A stretch of DNA of 37,514 nucleotides from Hyphomicrobium sp. (GCA_002928395.1 PEQZ01000014.1:1-37514); one strand, 5' to 3'; shown: positions 27,040 through 35,598, counted from the first letter of the stretch. Numbers and translations are program-made. The notes: generated by a model not told the origin, from the sequence alone.

Positions 27040-27400
27040 CTCCGGAGGCTGTTTGGCTCGAGCCAGGCGGACGTCCGGCAGGCTCCTCCAAGGCTGGCGT
27101 AGTAGCTGGCCCCGGCTGCCGCCGGTCGACTTTGTAGAGCCCGTCGATCGTCTCGGCGAGGGCGTCGCGCCCCGCGCGCCTCCGGCACGACGTCGCGCCC
27201 CGCGCGCCTCCGGCACGACGTCGCGCCCCGCGCGCCTCCGGCACGACGTCGCGCCCCGCGCGCCTCCGGCACGACGTCGTAGCTGTCGCGGACGCTGCCG
27301 ACCCAAGGTACGACGCCGGCTTTGGCCAAGCGCTCGGTGTACGTGATCGAGACGTGTTGCACGCCGCGATCGCCGTGGTGTGTCCGGTTGGCCGCCATAC
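27040..27400 (-). pseudogene. IS3-family transposase (orfB) fragment, split by tandem repeats
   Basis: On the minus strand the sequence reads HHGDRGVQHVSITYTERLAK, then VGSVRDSYD, then a 112-bp repeat block, then ALAETIDGLYK. This matches the C-terminal rve region of IS3-family orfB (typically HHSDRG, then DSYDNALAETINGLYK). The repeats replace the Asn codon between the DSYD and ALAE segments and shift the frame. The sequence after GLYK is decayed and not clearly in frame. No start, upstream catalytic half or terminal inverted repeats are seen. The limits are approximate. Confidence 0.75.
27164..27275. repeat. Four tandem copies of a 28-bp partly palindromic unit
   Basis: The unit starting GTCGCGCCCC occurs four times without change at 27164, 27192, 27220 and 27248 (28 bp each). 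Its ends form a nearly perfect inverted repeat: on the minus strand GTCGTGCC pairs with GGCGCGAC with one G-U, leaving a 12-base loop. 28 is not a multiple of three, so an open frame cycles through all phases. The block interrupts the IS3-type transposase fragment. Confidence 0.9.
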
Positions 27401-27492
27401 TGGTGTCGGCACGGCGAAAAACTTTGCAATTCCTCCAAAATCGAGTGGTATGCGGGTAAATTGCAGTGGCTTCATGTTGCGAGGAACGGACC

Positions 27493-27837
27493 ATGATACA
27501 AGATGTCCTTCAGTATCTTTCGACACACCCCGGCGTGCTGGCCGCGGTGTGTCTGTTCCTGTTCCTGGCGCTCATCGGCGGCTGGTACGTGGTGCACCAT
27601 CATTTGAAGCTGATCCTGGTCACGCTACTTTGCGCGGGCGGGTTCGCGTCAGGGTGCCTCGTCGCCTATCGCGGCGTGCAAGGCGACATGCGCGACCTGG
27701 TCGCGATCGGGTTGTTTCTGATCGTTGTGTTCCCGATCGTCTATCTGCAAGCTCTCCGGACCACGAAAATCGCCAGCGGTATGGTGGGTGGGCCTTCGGC
27801 CGCCGACCGGGGCCACGCCAAGCGCGCGGGTGTGTGA
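27493..27837 (+). CDS. Small membrane protein of unknown function
   Basis: This 114-residue protein has three likely membrane helices (about 15-35, 39-58 and 68-86) and a basic C-terminus. The start at 27493 is supported by GAGGA seven bases upstream; an upstream in-frame start at 27466 lacks such a site. I do not recognise a family. It stands alone on the plus strand between the IS fragment and mfd, so it may be lineage-specific. Confidence 0.6.
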   Translation: MIQDVLQYLSTHPGVLAAVCLFLFLALIGGWYVVHHHLKLILVTLLCAGGFASGCLVAYRGVQGDMRDLVAIGLFLIVVFPIVYLQALRTTKIASGMVGGPSAADRGHAKRAGV

Positions 27838-28013
27838 GCGGCAAGCTTCGCAGCAATTCTTGGTCAAAAGTCTCCATGCAGCTGCTCGTCGTCGGACATG
27901 GAAGCGGTTGCCGGGTTCCGCACCGGGATAGTGGGGAATTGCGCTCGCTCGACGCCTGAAGCCCGCCTCCCCACCCTCGCCCCAAGAGGAGTGCGAAGGG
28001 AGCGCGTCTCCGT

Positions 28014-28057
28014 TGGTTGCGCTCATTGCGCCGCCCCTCGGCTGCGCTTCGCAACCA
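28014..28057 (-). terminator. Hairpin downstream of mfd
   Basis: TGGTTGCG (28014-28021) is complementary to CGCAACCA (28050-28057), with a GC-rich 28-base loop that can itself fold. It begins about a dozen bases past the mfd stop. There is no U-run, so it may be a stabilising or Rho-independent-like structure, or one of the GC-rich palindromes of this genome. Confidence 0.35.
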
Positions 28058-28068
28058 TCACACGGCCT

Positions 28069-31000
28069 TCAAGCGGCCTTCTGGGCTTCGACGGCGATGT
28101 TGGAAAGTTCGCTGACGAGCTTGCGGACACCCGCCAGACGCGGCTCTGGCAGGTCCCAGGTGTCAGAGCGGAACACCATCTTGTGGTCGCCCTGCATCTT
28201 GGCGAGCCCGCGCGACGCCTGCATGAATTTGACGAGACCGGTCGGGTTTGAGAACGTGTTTTTGTAGAATGTAATCACCGCGCCCTTCGGGCCGGCATCC
28301 ACCTTGGCGATTCCTGCCTGGCGACACAGCCCCTTGATCTCCATGACGGCCAAGAGATGGTCGACCTCGGGCGGCATTTGGCCGAACCGGTCCACCAGTT
28401 CTGTCGCGAAGTTGTCGATGTCGGTGCGGTTCTCGAACGCCGAAAGGCGCCGATAAAGACCGAGCCGGAGCGACAGATCGGCGACGTAGGTTTCCGGAAT
28501 GAGCAAGGACGTGCCGAGCGCGATCTCCGGGCTCCATTGCTCGCGGGCCTCGCCGAGATCGCCGCCCTTCATCGCGGCGACCGCCTCCTCCAGCATCGAC
28601 TGATAGAGCTCGAAGCCGACCTCGCGGATATGGCCCGACTGCTCCTCGCCGAGAAGATTGCCGGCGCCGCGGATGTCGAGATCGTGGGAGGCGAGCGAGA
28701 AGCCGGCGCCCAGCGTGTCGAGCGATTGCAGCACTTTGAGCCGCTTCTCCGCGCCCTCGGTGAGAGATTGTCCGGGCGGAGTTGTAAAGTAGGCATAGGC
28801 GCGGGCCTTCGACCGCCCGACCCGGCCGCGCAGCTGATAAAGCTGGGCGAGACCGAACATGTCGGCGCGATGGACGATCATGGTGTTGGCGTTTGGCACA
28901 TCGAGGCCGGATTCGACGATGGCCGTCGAGAGCAACACATCATATTGTCCCTCGTAGAAGGCGGTCATGATGTCCTCGAGTTCGGTCGGCGTCAGTTGTC
29001 CGTGGGCGCGGGCGACGCGCAGTTCCGGCACGGTATCGCGAAGGAACTCGGCCACTTCGTCGAGGTCGGCGATGCGGGGGGCGACGTAGAACGTCTGGCC
29101 GCCGCGATAGCGTTCTCGCCTCAGCGCATCCCGCAAGATCACCGGATCGAACGGTGAGATGTAGGTTCGAACGGCGAGCCGGTCGACGGGGGGCGTCGTG
29201 ATCAGCGATAGCTCGCGGACGCCGGTCAACGCCAGCTGCAGCGTGCGCGGGATTGGCGTGGCCGAGAGAGTGAGCACGTGTACGTCCTCGCGCAGTTGCT
29301 TCAAGCGCTCCTTATGGCCGACACCGAAATGCTGCTCCTCGTCGATGATGAGGAGACCCAGGCGCGCAAACTGGATCTGCTTGCCGAGCAATGCGTGGGT
29401 GCCGATCACGATGTCGATCTGGCCGTTCTTGAGACCCTCTTTCACGTCCGCGAGGTCCTTCGGCGCGACGAGACGCGAGGCCTGCGCCACTTTCACCGGA
29501 AGTCCGCGGAACCGCTCGGTGAACGTCTTGAAGTGCTGGCGGGCAAGAAGCGTGGTCGGCACCACCACGGCAACCTGCATGCCGTTGATCGCAGCAACGT
29601 AGGCCGCGCGCATCGCCACCTCGGTCTTGCCGAAGCCGACGTCTCCACAGACGAGGCGGTCCATCGGTCGGCCGGAGTTCAGGTCGCTGAGCACGGCTTC
29701 GATGCTGGCAGCCTGATCCTCGGTCTCGTCGTAGGGGAAGCGGGTAACGAACTCGTCGTAGGCACCGTGCGGCGGGGCGACGGGCGGCGCTTCCTTGAGC
29801 AGGCGCAGAGCGGCGATCTTGATGAGCTCGGACGCAATCTCGCGCAGCCGCTTTTTCAGTTTGGCCTTGCGCGATTGCCACGCCGCGCCGCCGAGCCGGT
29901 CGAGTTGGCCGTCGCCCTCGTCCGACGAGCCATAGCGCGACAGCAGCTCGATGTTCTCGACGGGCAGGAAAAGTTTGTCGCCGCCGGCATAGTGGATTTC
30001 GAGGCAATCGTGCTGGCTGCCGAGTGCGGTGATCGTCTTGAGGCCCGAGAACCGGCCAATGCCGTGGTCGGCGTGAACGACGAGATCGCCGACCGCGAGG
30101 CTGGTCGCTTCGACGAGGACGTCGGCGGCGCGGCGGGCCTTGCGGCGCGGACGGACGAGGCGATCGCCGAGAATGTCCTGCTCGCCCATGACAACGAGAT
30201 CTGGCGTTTCGAAGCCTTGCTCGATGCCGAGCACGACGAGCGCGGTGTGACCGGCCGATAGGCCCAGCGCCTCGTGATAGCTCTCGACCTTGCGGATGTC
30301 CTTCAGACCGTGATCGGCGAGCAGCGATTGCAGTCGCTCCCGTGCGCCCGGTGTCCAGGTTGCGATGACGACCCGGCGATTGGACGCCTGCTGGCGGCGG
30401 ACGTGCTCGACCACGGCATCGAAGACGTTGAGATCCGGGTTCTGACGCTCCGCCGTGAACTGCCGCCCCTGGCGCCCGCCCAGCGAACGGACGTTTTCGG
30501 CCGCAGCGACTTCGAACGGTGTCAGGCGGCGGAGCGGATGGGCGGCGAGCGCGGCATTCCAGGAGTTGCCGTCGAGGAACATCTCGGCTGGCGGTACGGG
30601 TTTGTAGGGCGCGCCGCCGAATGACTTGGCCTCACGCGCCTCGACGCGGGCGTCGTAGTGCTCCTTGATCTGCTCGAAGCGGCGCTTCAACTGCTCTTCG
30701 GCGAGATGGTCGAAGCTGACGGTGACGCCCGGCAGATAGTCGAACAGCGTCTCGAGCTTACCGTGGAACAGCGGTAGCCAATGTTCCTGGCCGGGATAAC
30801 GGCGGCCAGCACTGACCGCCTCGTAGAGCGGATCGTCGCCCGTGGCACCACCGAACAGCGCGACGTAGCGACGGCGGAACTCGGCCACCGGTTGCTCGCC
30901 GAATGCCACCTCGCTGATCGGCATGAGAACCAGCTTTTGCACCGGTTTGGTGGTGCGCTGCGACTGCGGCTCGAACGCCTTGACGCTTTCGAGCGTATCG

Positions 31001-31578
31001 CCGAAGAAATCCAGCCGGACGGGGCTTTGGCGCCCGGGCGGGAAGATGTCGACGATGCCGCCGCGAACAGCGTATTCGCCCGCCTCCATGACCGCGCTCG
31101 ACCGCGTGAAGCCCGCCTGCTCGAGCCTTTCGATGAGCCGGGTGCGGTCGACGCGCTGGCCAGCTGCCATGGGCTTCAAGGATTGGCGGATGAACGAATG
31201 CGGCGGTACGCGCTGCAAAATGGCGTTGACGGTCGTGAGGACAACGGTCGGTTCCTTGCGGCTCGAAAGCGCGAGCTTGGCGAGCGCCGTGATACGCTTG
31301 GCCACGATCTCGGCGTTGGGTCCGACGCGGTCATAGGGTACCGTGTCCCAGGCTGGGAACGGTATCACTTTGACGTCGGGAGCAAAGAAGGCGAGCGCCT
31401 GCTCGAGCGCATCGAGCCGGCGGTCGTCGCGCGCGATGTGAAGGACCGTGCCGGCGAGCGTGGTGCCCGCGGAGTCCTTGGTCGCGGCCCCGGCGACGGC
31501 ATGGGCGACCACGAGCGCGTCCAAACCTTCCGGCACGGCGGAAAGAACGAGATCATGGTGCGGGGTGGTCGTCGGCAT
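28069..31578 (-). CDS. mfd: Transcription-repair coupling factor Mfd
   Basis: Mfd displaces RNA polymerase stalled at DNA lesions and recruits UvrA. With a start at 31578 (MPTTTPHHD) the product has 1169 residues; the frame extends to 31620 but the first 14 residues look spurious. Domains in order: a UvrB-like N-terminal part, an RNA polymerase interaction domain (VEATSLAVGDLVVHADHGIGRF), the helicase core with CGDVGFGKTEVAMR and DEEQHFGVGHKERLK, the TRG region with IRGAGNLLGEEQSGHI, and the C-terminal regulatory domain. All are complete. sdhE lies immediately upstream on the same strand. Confidence 0.97.
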   Translation of the reverse strand: MPTTTPHHDLVLSAVPEGLDALVVAHAVAGAATKDSAGTTLAGTVLHIARDDRRLDALEQALAFFAPDVKVIPFPAWDTVPYDRVGPNAEIVAKRITALAKLALSSRKEPTVVLTTVNAILQRVPPHSFIRQSLKPMAAGQRVDRTRLIERLEQAGFTRSSAVMEAGEYAVRGGIVDIFPPGRQSPVRLDFFGDTLESVKAFEPQSQRTTKPVQKLVLMPISEVAFGEQPVAEFRRRYVALFGGATGDDPLYEAVSAGRRYPGQEHWLPLFHGKLETLFDYLPGVTVSFDHLAEEQLKRRFEQIKEHYDARVEAREAKSFGGAPYKPVPPAEMFLDGNSWNAALAAHPLRRLTPFEVAAAENVRSLGGRQGRQFTAERQNPDLNVFDAVVEHVRRQQASNRRVVIATWTPGARERLQSLLADHGLKDIRKVESYHEALGLSAGHTALVVLGIEQGFETPDLVVMGEQDILGDRLVRPRRKARRAADVLVEATSLAVGDLVVHADHGIGRFSGLKTITALGSQHDCLEIHYAGGDKLFLPVENIELLSRYGSSDEGDGQLDRLGGAAWQSRKAKLKKRLREIASELIKIAALRLLKEAPPVAPPHGAYDEFVTRFPYDETEDQAASIEAVLSDLNSGRPMDRLVCGDVGFGKTEVAMRAAYVAAINGMQVAVVVPTTLLARQHFKTFTERFRGLPVKVAQASRLVAPKDLADVKEGLKNGQIDIVIGTHALLGKQIQFARLGLLIIDEEQHFGVGHKERLKQLREDVHVLTLSATPIPRTLQLALTGVRELSLITTPPVDRLAVRTYISPFDPVILRDALRRERYRGGQTFYVAPRIADLDEVAEFLRDTVPELRVARAHGQLTPTELEDIMTAFYEGQYDVLLSTAIVESGLDVPNANTMIVHRADMFGLAQLYQLRGRVGRSKARAYAYFTTPPGQSLTEGAEKRLKVLQSLDTLGAGFSLASHDLDIRGAGNLLGEEQSGHIREVGFELYQSMLEEAVAAMKGGDLGEAREQWSPEIALGTSLLIPETYVADLSLRLGLYRRLSAFENRTDIDNFATELVDRFGQMPPEVDHLLAVMEIKGLCRQAGIAKVDAGPKGAVITFYKNTFSNPTGLVKFMQASRGLAKMQGDHKMVFRSDTWDLPEPRLAGVRKLVSELSNIAVEAQKAA

Positions 31579-31678
31579 CGTCGAGGATTCCAATTCTTCG
31601 CATCTTGTCGATCTGGCCACGGGGCATCGCCCTCACCAGCTTGCTGCCTTCACCGGTCTTGGCGCTCCCCCGATCCTA

Positions 31679-31703
31679 CCCTCCCCTAGAAGAACGGGGA
31701 GGG
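31679..31703. repeat. GC-rich hairpin between sdhE and mfd
   Basis: CCCTCCCC (31679-31686) is exactly complementary to GGGGAGGG (31696-31703) across a nine-base loop. The same arms occur at 34578-34598 and, one base longer, at 34642-34691, so this belongs to a palindromic repeat family. It lies 13 bp past the sdhE stop and may also act as a terminator for that gene. Confidence 0.6.
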
Positions 31704-31716
31704 GGTGACAGAGGGA

Positions 31717-31998
31717 TCAGTTCAGCGGTTGCAGCCCGTGGAAAACTCGAAGCGCGCTGACGAGATCGCCGAACTCGCGATCGGCGACGATCGCGGGATC
31801 GAGAATCCAGCCCTGCAATTCCGGATCGGGCACGGCGAGAAAGCGCTCGAAGTGGCTCAGTTCGGGTTCGGACATCACCGCGAGCTTGGCCTCTGCGTAA
31901 CGCCCCATCAGCCAGTCCATTTCCTTGGTGCCGCGGTGGGCGGCGCGATAGGCGGCGCGACGGCGGCGGAGGTCGAGGTCATCGTTCGTGGTGCTCAT
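31717..31998 (-). CDS. sdhE: Succinate dehydrogenase assembly factor SdhE (DUF339)
   Basis: SdhE attaches or stabilises FAD in the flavoprotein subunit of succinate dehydrogenase. The 93-residue product starting MSTTNDDLD contains the family motif RGTKEMDWLMGRY near the middle. The start at 31998 has AGGA seven bases upstream; an in-frame start at 32031 would add 11 residues. It is directly upstream of mfd, an arrangement often seen in alphaproteobacteria, and divergent from recG. Confidence 0.92.
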   Translation of the reverse strand: MSTTNDDLDLRRRRAAYRAAHRGTKEMDWLMGRYAEAKLAVMSEPELSHFERFLAVPDPELQGWILDPAIVADREFGDLVSALRVFHGLQPLN

Positions 31999-32314
31999 CA
32001 CGGCGTCCTGGCGCGGTAGGTCGAGAAACAAACGCGGTCCGGCGTCGCCGCGCCGACCACAACCGTTGGCCGCCGCAACCCTGTTGCGACGCTTGGGCTC
32101 GACCCAGATCCCCTTCGGCCGTTTTTCTTCGGATACCGCTCCAATCGGGCACAGTATCAGGAGGCGAGACGATCATATAACGCCCGGGCGCGGCCGCTGC
32201 TAGTCTTTGCACCACATGTGGTCGTACAAAGTGCGAGGAAGCGTCGTGGCAAACACGGAACTTCGCACGGACCCATTGCCGCATCGCCGCTCCATCAACG
32301 CCCGACCAGGCCCC
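31999..32314. other. Divergent region between sdhE and recG
   Basis: About 316 bp without a supported gene. A perfect 12-bp palindrome, ACCACATGTGGT, is at 32211-32222, about 100 bp before the recG start. No convincing promoter hexamers are visible. A longer in-frame RecG start at 32207 would cover the palindrome but matches no known RecG N-terminus. Confidence 0.5.
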
Positions 32315-34429
32315 ATGCGACCCAATGAACTTTCACCGCTGTTCGCCTCCGCCGATGCCCTGAGCGGCATTGGTCCGCGGATGCTGTTGCTCTTGAAAAA
32401 GGCCCTGCGGCTGCCGCCGGGCGTGACCACGCCGCGCGTGCTCGACTTGCTGTGGCACCTGCCGACCGGCGTGATCGACCGCCGCGCGGAGCCGACAGTG
32501 GCGATTGCGGTGCCCGGCACAATTGCAACCCTCAAGGTGCGTGTTCTCAAGCACAAGCCGCCGCCGCGCGGCAATGACAAGGTGCCTTACAAGATCGTGT
32601 GCGAAGACGACACGGGCCGCCTTGAACTCGTGTTCTTTCGGACGGAGCGCAAGTTTATCGAGCGGCAATTGCCGGAGGGGACCGAGCGCTATGTCTCGGG
32701 CCGCGTCGAAAGCTATGGCGACCACCTGCAAATGGCCCATCCTGACTACATCGTTGCACCCGATGCGCGCCACGAGTTGCCGATGCTCGAACCGGTCTAC
32801 GGGCTGACCGCGGGGCTCTCCGGAAAAATACTGGTCAAGGCCGCGCGGCAGGCGGTGGCACGGGTTCCGGCGATGGTCGAGTGGCAGGACGCGGCCTGGC
32901 TCGAGGCGCGCGGCTGGCCGTCATTCACGGATGCGATCCGCCGGTTGCATCAGCCCGACGAGTCGAGCGATGTCTCCAACGGCAGCGGGCCTTGGCAGCG
33001 GCTGGCCTATGACGAGTTGCTCGCCGGGCAACTGGCTCTGGCCCTCGTGCGACAGGGCCAGAAGAGCCAGCGCGGACGGCCGATCAACGGCGATGGCCGC
33101 ATTCGCGCACGAATTATTGCCGCGCTGCCATTCTCGCTGACCAACTCGCAGCGGACCGCGTTGACCGAGATTTCCGCCGACATGGCCGCCCCCCACCGGA
33201 TGTTGCGGTTGCTGCAGGGCGATGTCGGTTCGGGCAAGACGGTGGTCGCGCTGATGAGCATGGCGATCGCGGTGGAGGCGGGAGCGCAGGCGGCGCTGAT
33301 GGCACCCACGGAAGTGCTCGCGCGGCAGCACATCGAAACGATTGGCCCGCTGGCGGAGAAAGCCGGGCTGAGGGTCGGGCTTCTGACCGGGCGGGAAAAA
33401 GGCAAGGGCCGGCGCGAGGTTCTCGAGAAGCTCGCGGGCGGCGAGATCGACATTCTGATCGGCACGCACGCGCTGTTCCAGCCGGATGTGGTGTTCCATG
33501 ATCTGGCCTTCGCGGTGATCGACGAGCAGCATCGCTTCGGCGTGCATCAGCGGCTGGCCTTGCAGACCAAAGGTGGTGAGGGCGGCGCCAACGTACTGGT
33601 GATGACGGCGACCCCGATTCCGCGCACACTGTTGATGACGCACTACGGCGATCTCGACGTTTCGAAACTGACCGAGAAGCCGCCGGGACGGAAGCCGATC
33701 ACCACGAAGGCGGTGCCGCTCGACACCATGGAACGGCTCATCGCCCGCATCCGTGCGCAGATCGAAGAGGGCGCGCAGGTGTACTGGGTGTGCCCGCTGA
33801 TCGAAAGCTCGGAGCTGAGCGAGCTGGCCGCAGCCGAGGAGCGGCATGCGCATCTGGCCCAGACGTTCGGCGCAGCGGTCGGCTTGTTGCACGGCGCGAT
33901 GGGCGGGCCGGAGAAGGACGCCACCATGGCGGCGTTCTCCGAGAACAAGCTCAAGATACTGGTCTCGACGACCGTGATCGAGGTCGGCGTCAACGTGCCC
34001 AACGCCAACATCATGGTGATCGAACACGCCGAGCGGTTCGGGATCGCACAACTGCATCAGCTGCGGGGCCGGGTCGGACGCGGAACACGCGAGAGCTTCT
34101 GCATGCTGCTCTACAAGGCGCCGTTGGGGGAAACCGCCAAGCAGCGTCTCGAAATGATGGAGCGCACCGAGGACGGCTTCCTCATCGCCGAGAAAGACCT
34201 CGAGTTGCGCGGGGGGGGCGAAGTTCTCGGCGCGCGACAGAGCGGGCTGCCGGAGTTCCGCGTGGCCGACGTGCCTGGCTTCGAGATGCTGCTTTCCGCT
34301 GCGCGCGACGATGCCCAGATGGTGTTGAACGCGGACCCGAAACTGGAGTCCGCGCGGGGCCAGAAGCTCCGACGCCTGCTCTACCTGTTCGAGTGCGACG
34401 AGGCTGTGCGGCTGTTCCGGGCGGCGTGA
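32315..34429 (+). CDS. recG: ATP-dependent DNA helicase RecG
   Basis: RecG remodels stalled replication forks and Holliday junctions. With the start at 32315 (MRPNELSPLFASADALSGIG) the product has 704 residues, usual for the family; the frame is open to 32207. It has the N-terminal wedge domain (about 50-150), Walker A GDVGSGKT, the DEQHRFGV box, and the motif region RGRVGRGTRESFCML. The C-terminal part is complete. It is divergent from sdhE and followed by palindromic repeats. Confidence 0.96.
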   Translation: MRPNELSPLFASADALSGIGPRMLLLLKKALRLPPGVTTPRVLDLLWHLPTGVIDRRAEPTVAIAVPGTIATLKVRVLKHKPPPRGNDKVPYKIVCEDDTGRLELVFFRTERKFIERQLPEGTERYVSGRVESYGDHLQMAHPDYIVAPDARHELPMLEPVYGLTAGLSGKILVKAARQAVARVPAMVEWQDAAWLEARGWPSFTDAIRRLHQPDESSDVSNGSGPWQRLAYDELLAGQLALALVRQGQKSQRGRPINGDGRIRARIIAALPFSLTNSQRTALTEISADMAAPHRMLRLLQGDVGSGKTVVALMSMAIAVEAGAQAALMAPTEVLARQHIETIGPLAEKAGLRVGLLTGREKGKGRREVLEKLAGGEIDILIGTHALFQPDVVFHDLAFAVIDEQHRFGVHQRLALQTKGGEGGANVLVMTATPIPRTLLMTHYGDLDVSKLTEKPPGRKPITTKAVPLDTMERLIARIRAQIEEGAQVYWVCPLIESSELSELAAAEERHAHLAQTFGAAVGLLHGAMGGPEKDATMAAFSENKLKILVSTTVIEVGVNVPNANIMVIEHAERFGIAQLHQLRGRVGRGTRESFCMLLYKAPLGETAKQRLEMMERTEDGFLIAEKDLELRGGGEVLGARQSGLPEFRVADVPGFEMLLSAARDDAQMVLNADPKLESARGQKLRRLLYLFECDEAVRLFRAA

Positions 34430-34498
34430 TTGAACGACCGGTACAGGTCAAAACCCGCCATTCCCCGCCCTGCTCCACATCCCCCACCCGGCGCTGTC

Positions 34499-34567
34499 GA
34501 TGCGGAGCATCGCTCCGTGATGATGCGGAGCATCGCTCCGTGATGATGCTGAGCACCGCTCCGCTAT
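34499..34567. repeat. Three tandem copies of a 23-bp hairpin unit
   Basis: Units of 23 bp begin at 34499, 34522 and 34545. The first two are identical and contain CGGAGC-ATC-GCTCCG, a 6-bp stem. The third has four substitutions (GATGCTGAGCACC...), one of which breaks one stem pair. It lies 70 bp past the recG stop. Confidence 0.85.
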
Positions 34568-34577
34568 GACCGCGCCA

Positions 34578-34598
34578 CCCTCCCCGCCAGGGGGAGGG
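34578..34598. repeat. GC-rich hairpin downstream of recG
   Basis: CCCTCCCC (34578-34585) is complementary to GGGGAGGG (34591-34598) across the loop GCCAG. Arms match the hairpin at 31679-31703. It may serve as a terminator for recG or the DUF502 gene. Confidence 0.6.
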
Positions 34599-34641
34599 CC
34601 ATCGCATATCACTCTCCCGTCGAGCCTGAGCAGGCGCGTAT

Positions 34642-34691
34642 CCCCTCCCCCTCGTGCCGCAGGCGCGGCTGCGCCACGACGCGGGGAGGGG
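34642..34691. repeat. Long GC-rich palindromic element
   Basis: CCCCTCCCC (34642-34650) is complementary to 34683-34691. Inside are nested pairs TCGTG/CACGA (34652-34656 with 34675-34679) and CGCAG/CTGCG (34658-34662 with 34669-34673). The inner part, starting TCGTGCCGCAGGCGCG, is very similar to the minus strand of the 28-bp unit at 27164, suggesting one repeat family. Confidence 0.65.
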
Positions 34692-34728
34692 GCAGGAGTG
34701 GGGCTACGGATCGACCGCGATGCCACGC

Positions 34729-35598
34729 CTAACCGCGCAGGCGGCTCGGCCGTTTAGGACCGAGGTTTTTCGGAGGCTCCGGCGCCGAGCGTGCCGCAGC
34801 CTCGAAGGCCGCGACGATCTCTTCGGGTACATCGAGCGGAGCGCCTGCGGCGTTGCCCGGCGCGCCAGCCTTGATGAACTCAGGCGTGACCATGCCACCT
34901 GAAATCACGACCTTGGCCGCATCTTCCATCTTCATGGTGAGGAAGATGACGTCCTTCCGCGGCACGAAGCAGACAAAACCCGTCGGCGGCACGATGCCTG
35001 TCGGCATGAAGACGGTCAGCAGATCTGTTTCGCCGCCGGGAGCCGCAGCGGCGACCTCGCCCGCGGTCTCACCGGTGACGAACACGACGGACCACAAGCC
35101 CTTCGATGGGAACTCGATCAGGCCAACCTTTTGGAACGCGCTATTGGGGGTGGCCGCGGTCACCACGCTCTCGAAAATCTGCTTCATCGCACGGTAGACG
35201 TTGCGCACGATGGGCATGCGGTTGAGCATCAACTCGCCATAGCTGATGAGTGTGCGGCCGAGCAGGTTGGCGGCAAGCGCGCCAATCATCGTGAGTACGA
35301 CGATGGCGAACAACAGCCCAATGCCCGGCAGCGCAAAAGGCAGATAGGTATCTGGGTTGTAGATCTTCGGTACGAACGGCTTGATCCAGGCGTCGATCAC
35401 GTTGATCAACCACCAGATGATGTAGATGGTGATGGTGACCGGGCCGACGATCAGCAGGCCGGTGAGGAAATAATTACGTAGGCGCGCACCCATATGCAGA
35501 GATGCGGGCGAATCGTCCTTGGCCAGTTGTTGCAGGCGCGACCGCAGCTGATCCGCATCCTGGGCTGGACTGGCGTTGGGTGTTTTGGCCTTGGTCAT
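34729..35598 (-). CDS. DUF502 family membrane protein
   Basis: A 289-residue protein with the start set at 35598 (MTKAKTPNAS); the frame extends further upstream but those residues look spurious. It has a short charged N-terminus, two membrane segments (about 39-60 and 85-110), then a hydrophilic part with the motif NRMPIVRNVYRAMKQIFE, typical of the DUF502 family found across bacteria and plants. The family has no clear biochemical function. The C-terminus is Pro/Lys/Arg-rich and basic. It lies downstream of the SPOR gene on the same strand. Confidence 0.88.
   Translation of the reverse strand: MTKAKTPNASPAQDADQLRSRLQQLAKDDSPASLHMGARLRNYFLTGLLIVGPVTITIYIIWWLINVIDAWIKPFVPKIYNPDTYLPFALPGIGLLFAIVVLTMIGALAANLLGRTLISYGELMLNRMPIVRNVYRAMKQIFESVVTAATPNSAFQKVGLIEFPSKGLWSVVFVTGETAGEVAAAAPGGETDLLTVFMPTGIVPPTGFVCFVPRKDVIFLTMKMEDAAKVVISGGMVTPEFIKAGAPGNAAGAPLDVPEEIVAAFEAAARSAPEPPKNLGPKRPSRLRG

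Larger units (their letters stand above)
34430..34728. other. Intergenic region between recG and the DUF502 gene, rich in palindromes
   Basis: About 300 bp without a supported gene, between two convergent genes. It contains a three-copy 23-bp repeat (34499-34567) and two GC-rich hairpins (34578-34598 and 34642-34691), listed separately. Confidence 0.7.

Noticed and set aside
27164-27275. CRISPR array
   Set aside because: The units are directly adjacent with no spacers, and no cas genes are nearby.
26976-27526. Minus-strand frames of 172-179 residues with Arg/Gly/Ala repeats
   Set aside because: They read through the transposase fragment and the 28-bp repeats, whose length is not a multiple of three; no intact protein is coded.
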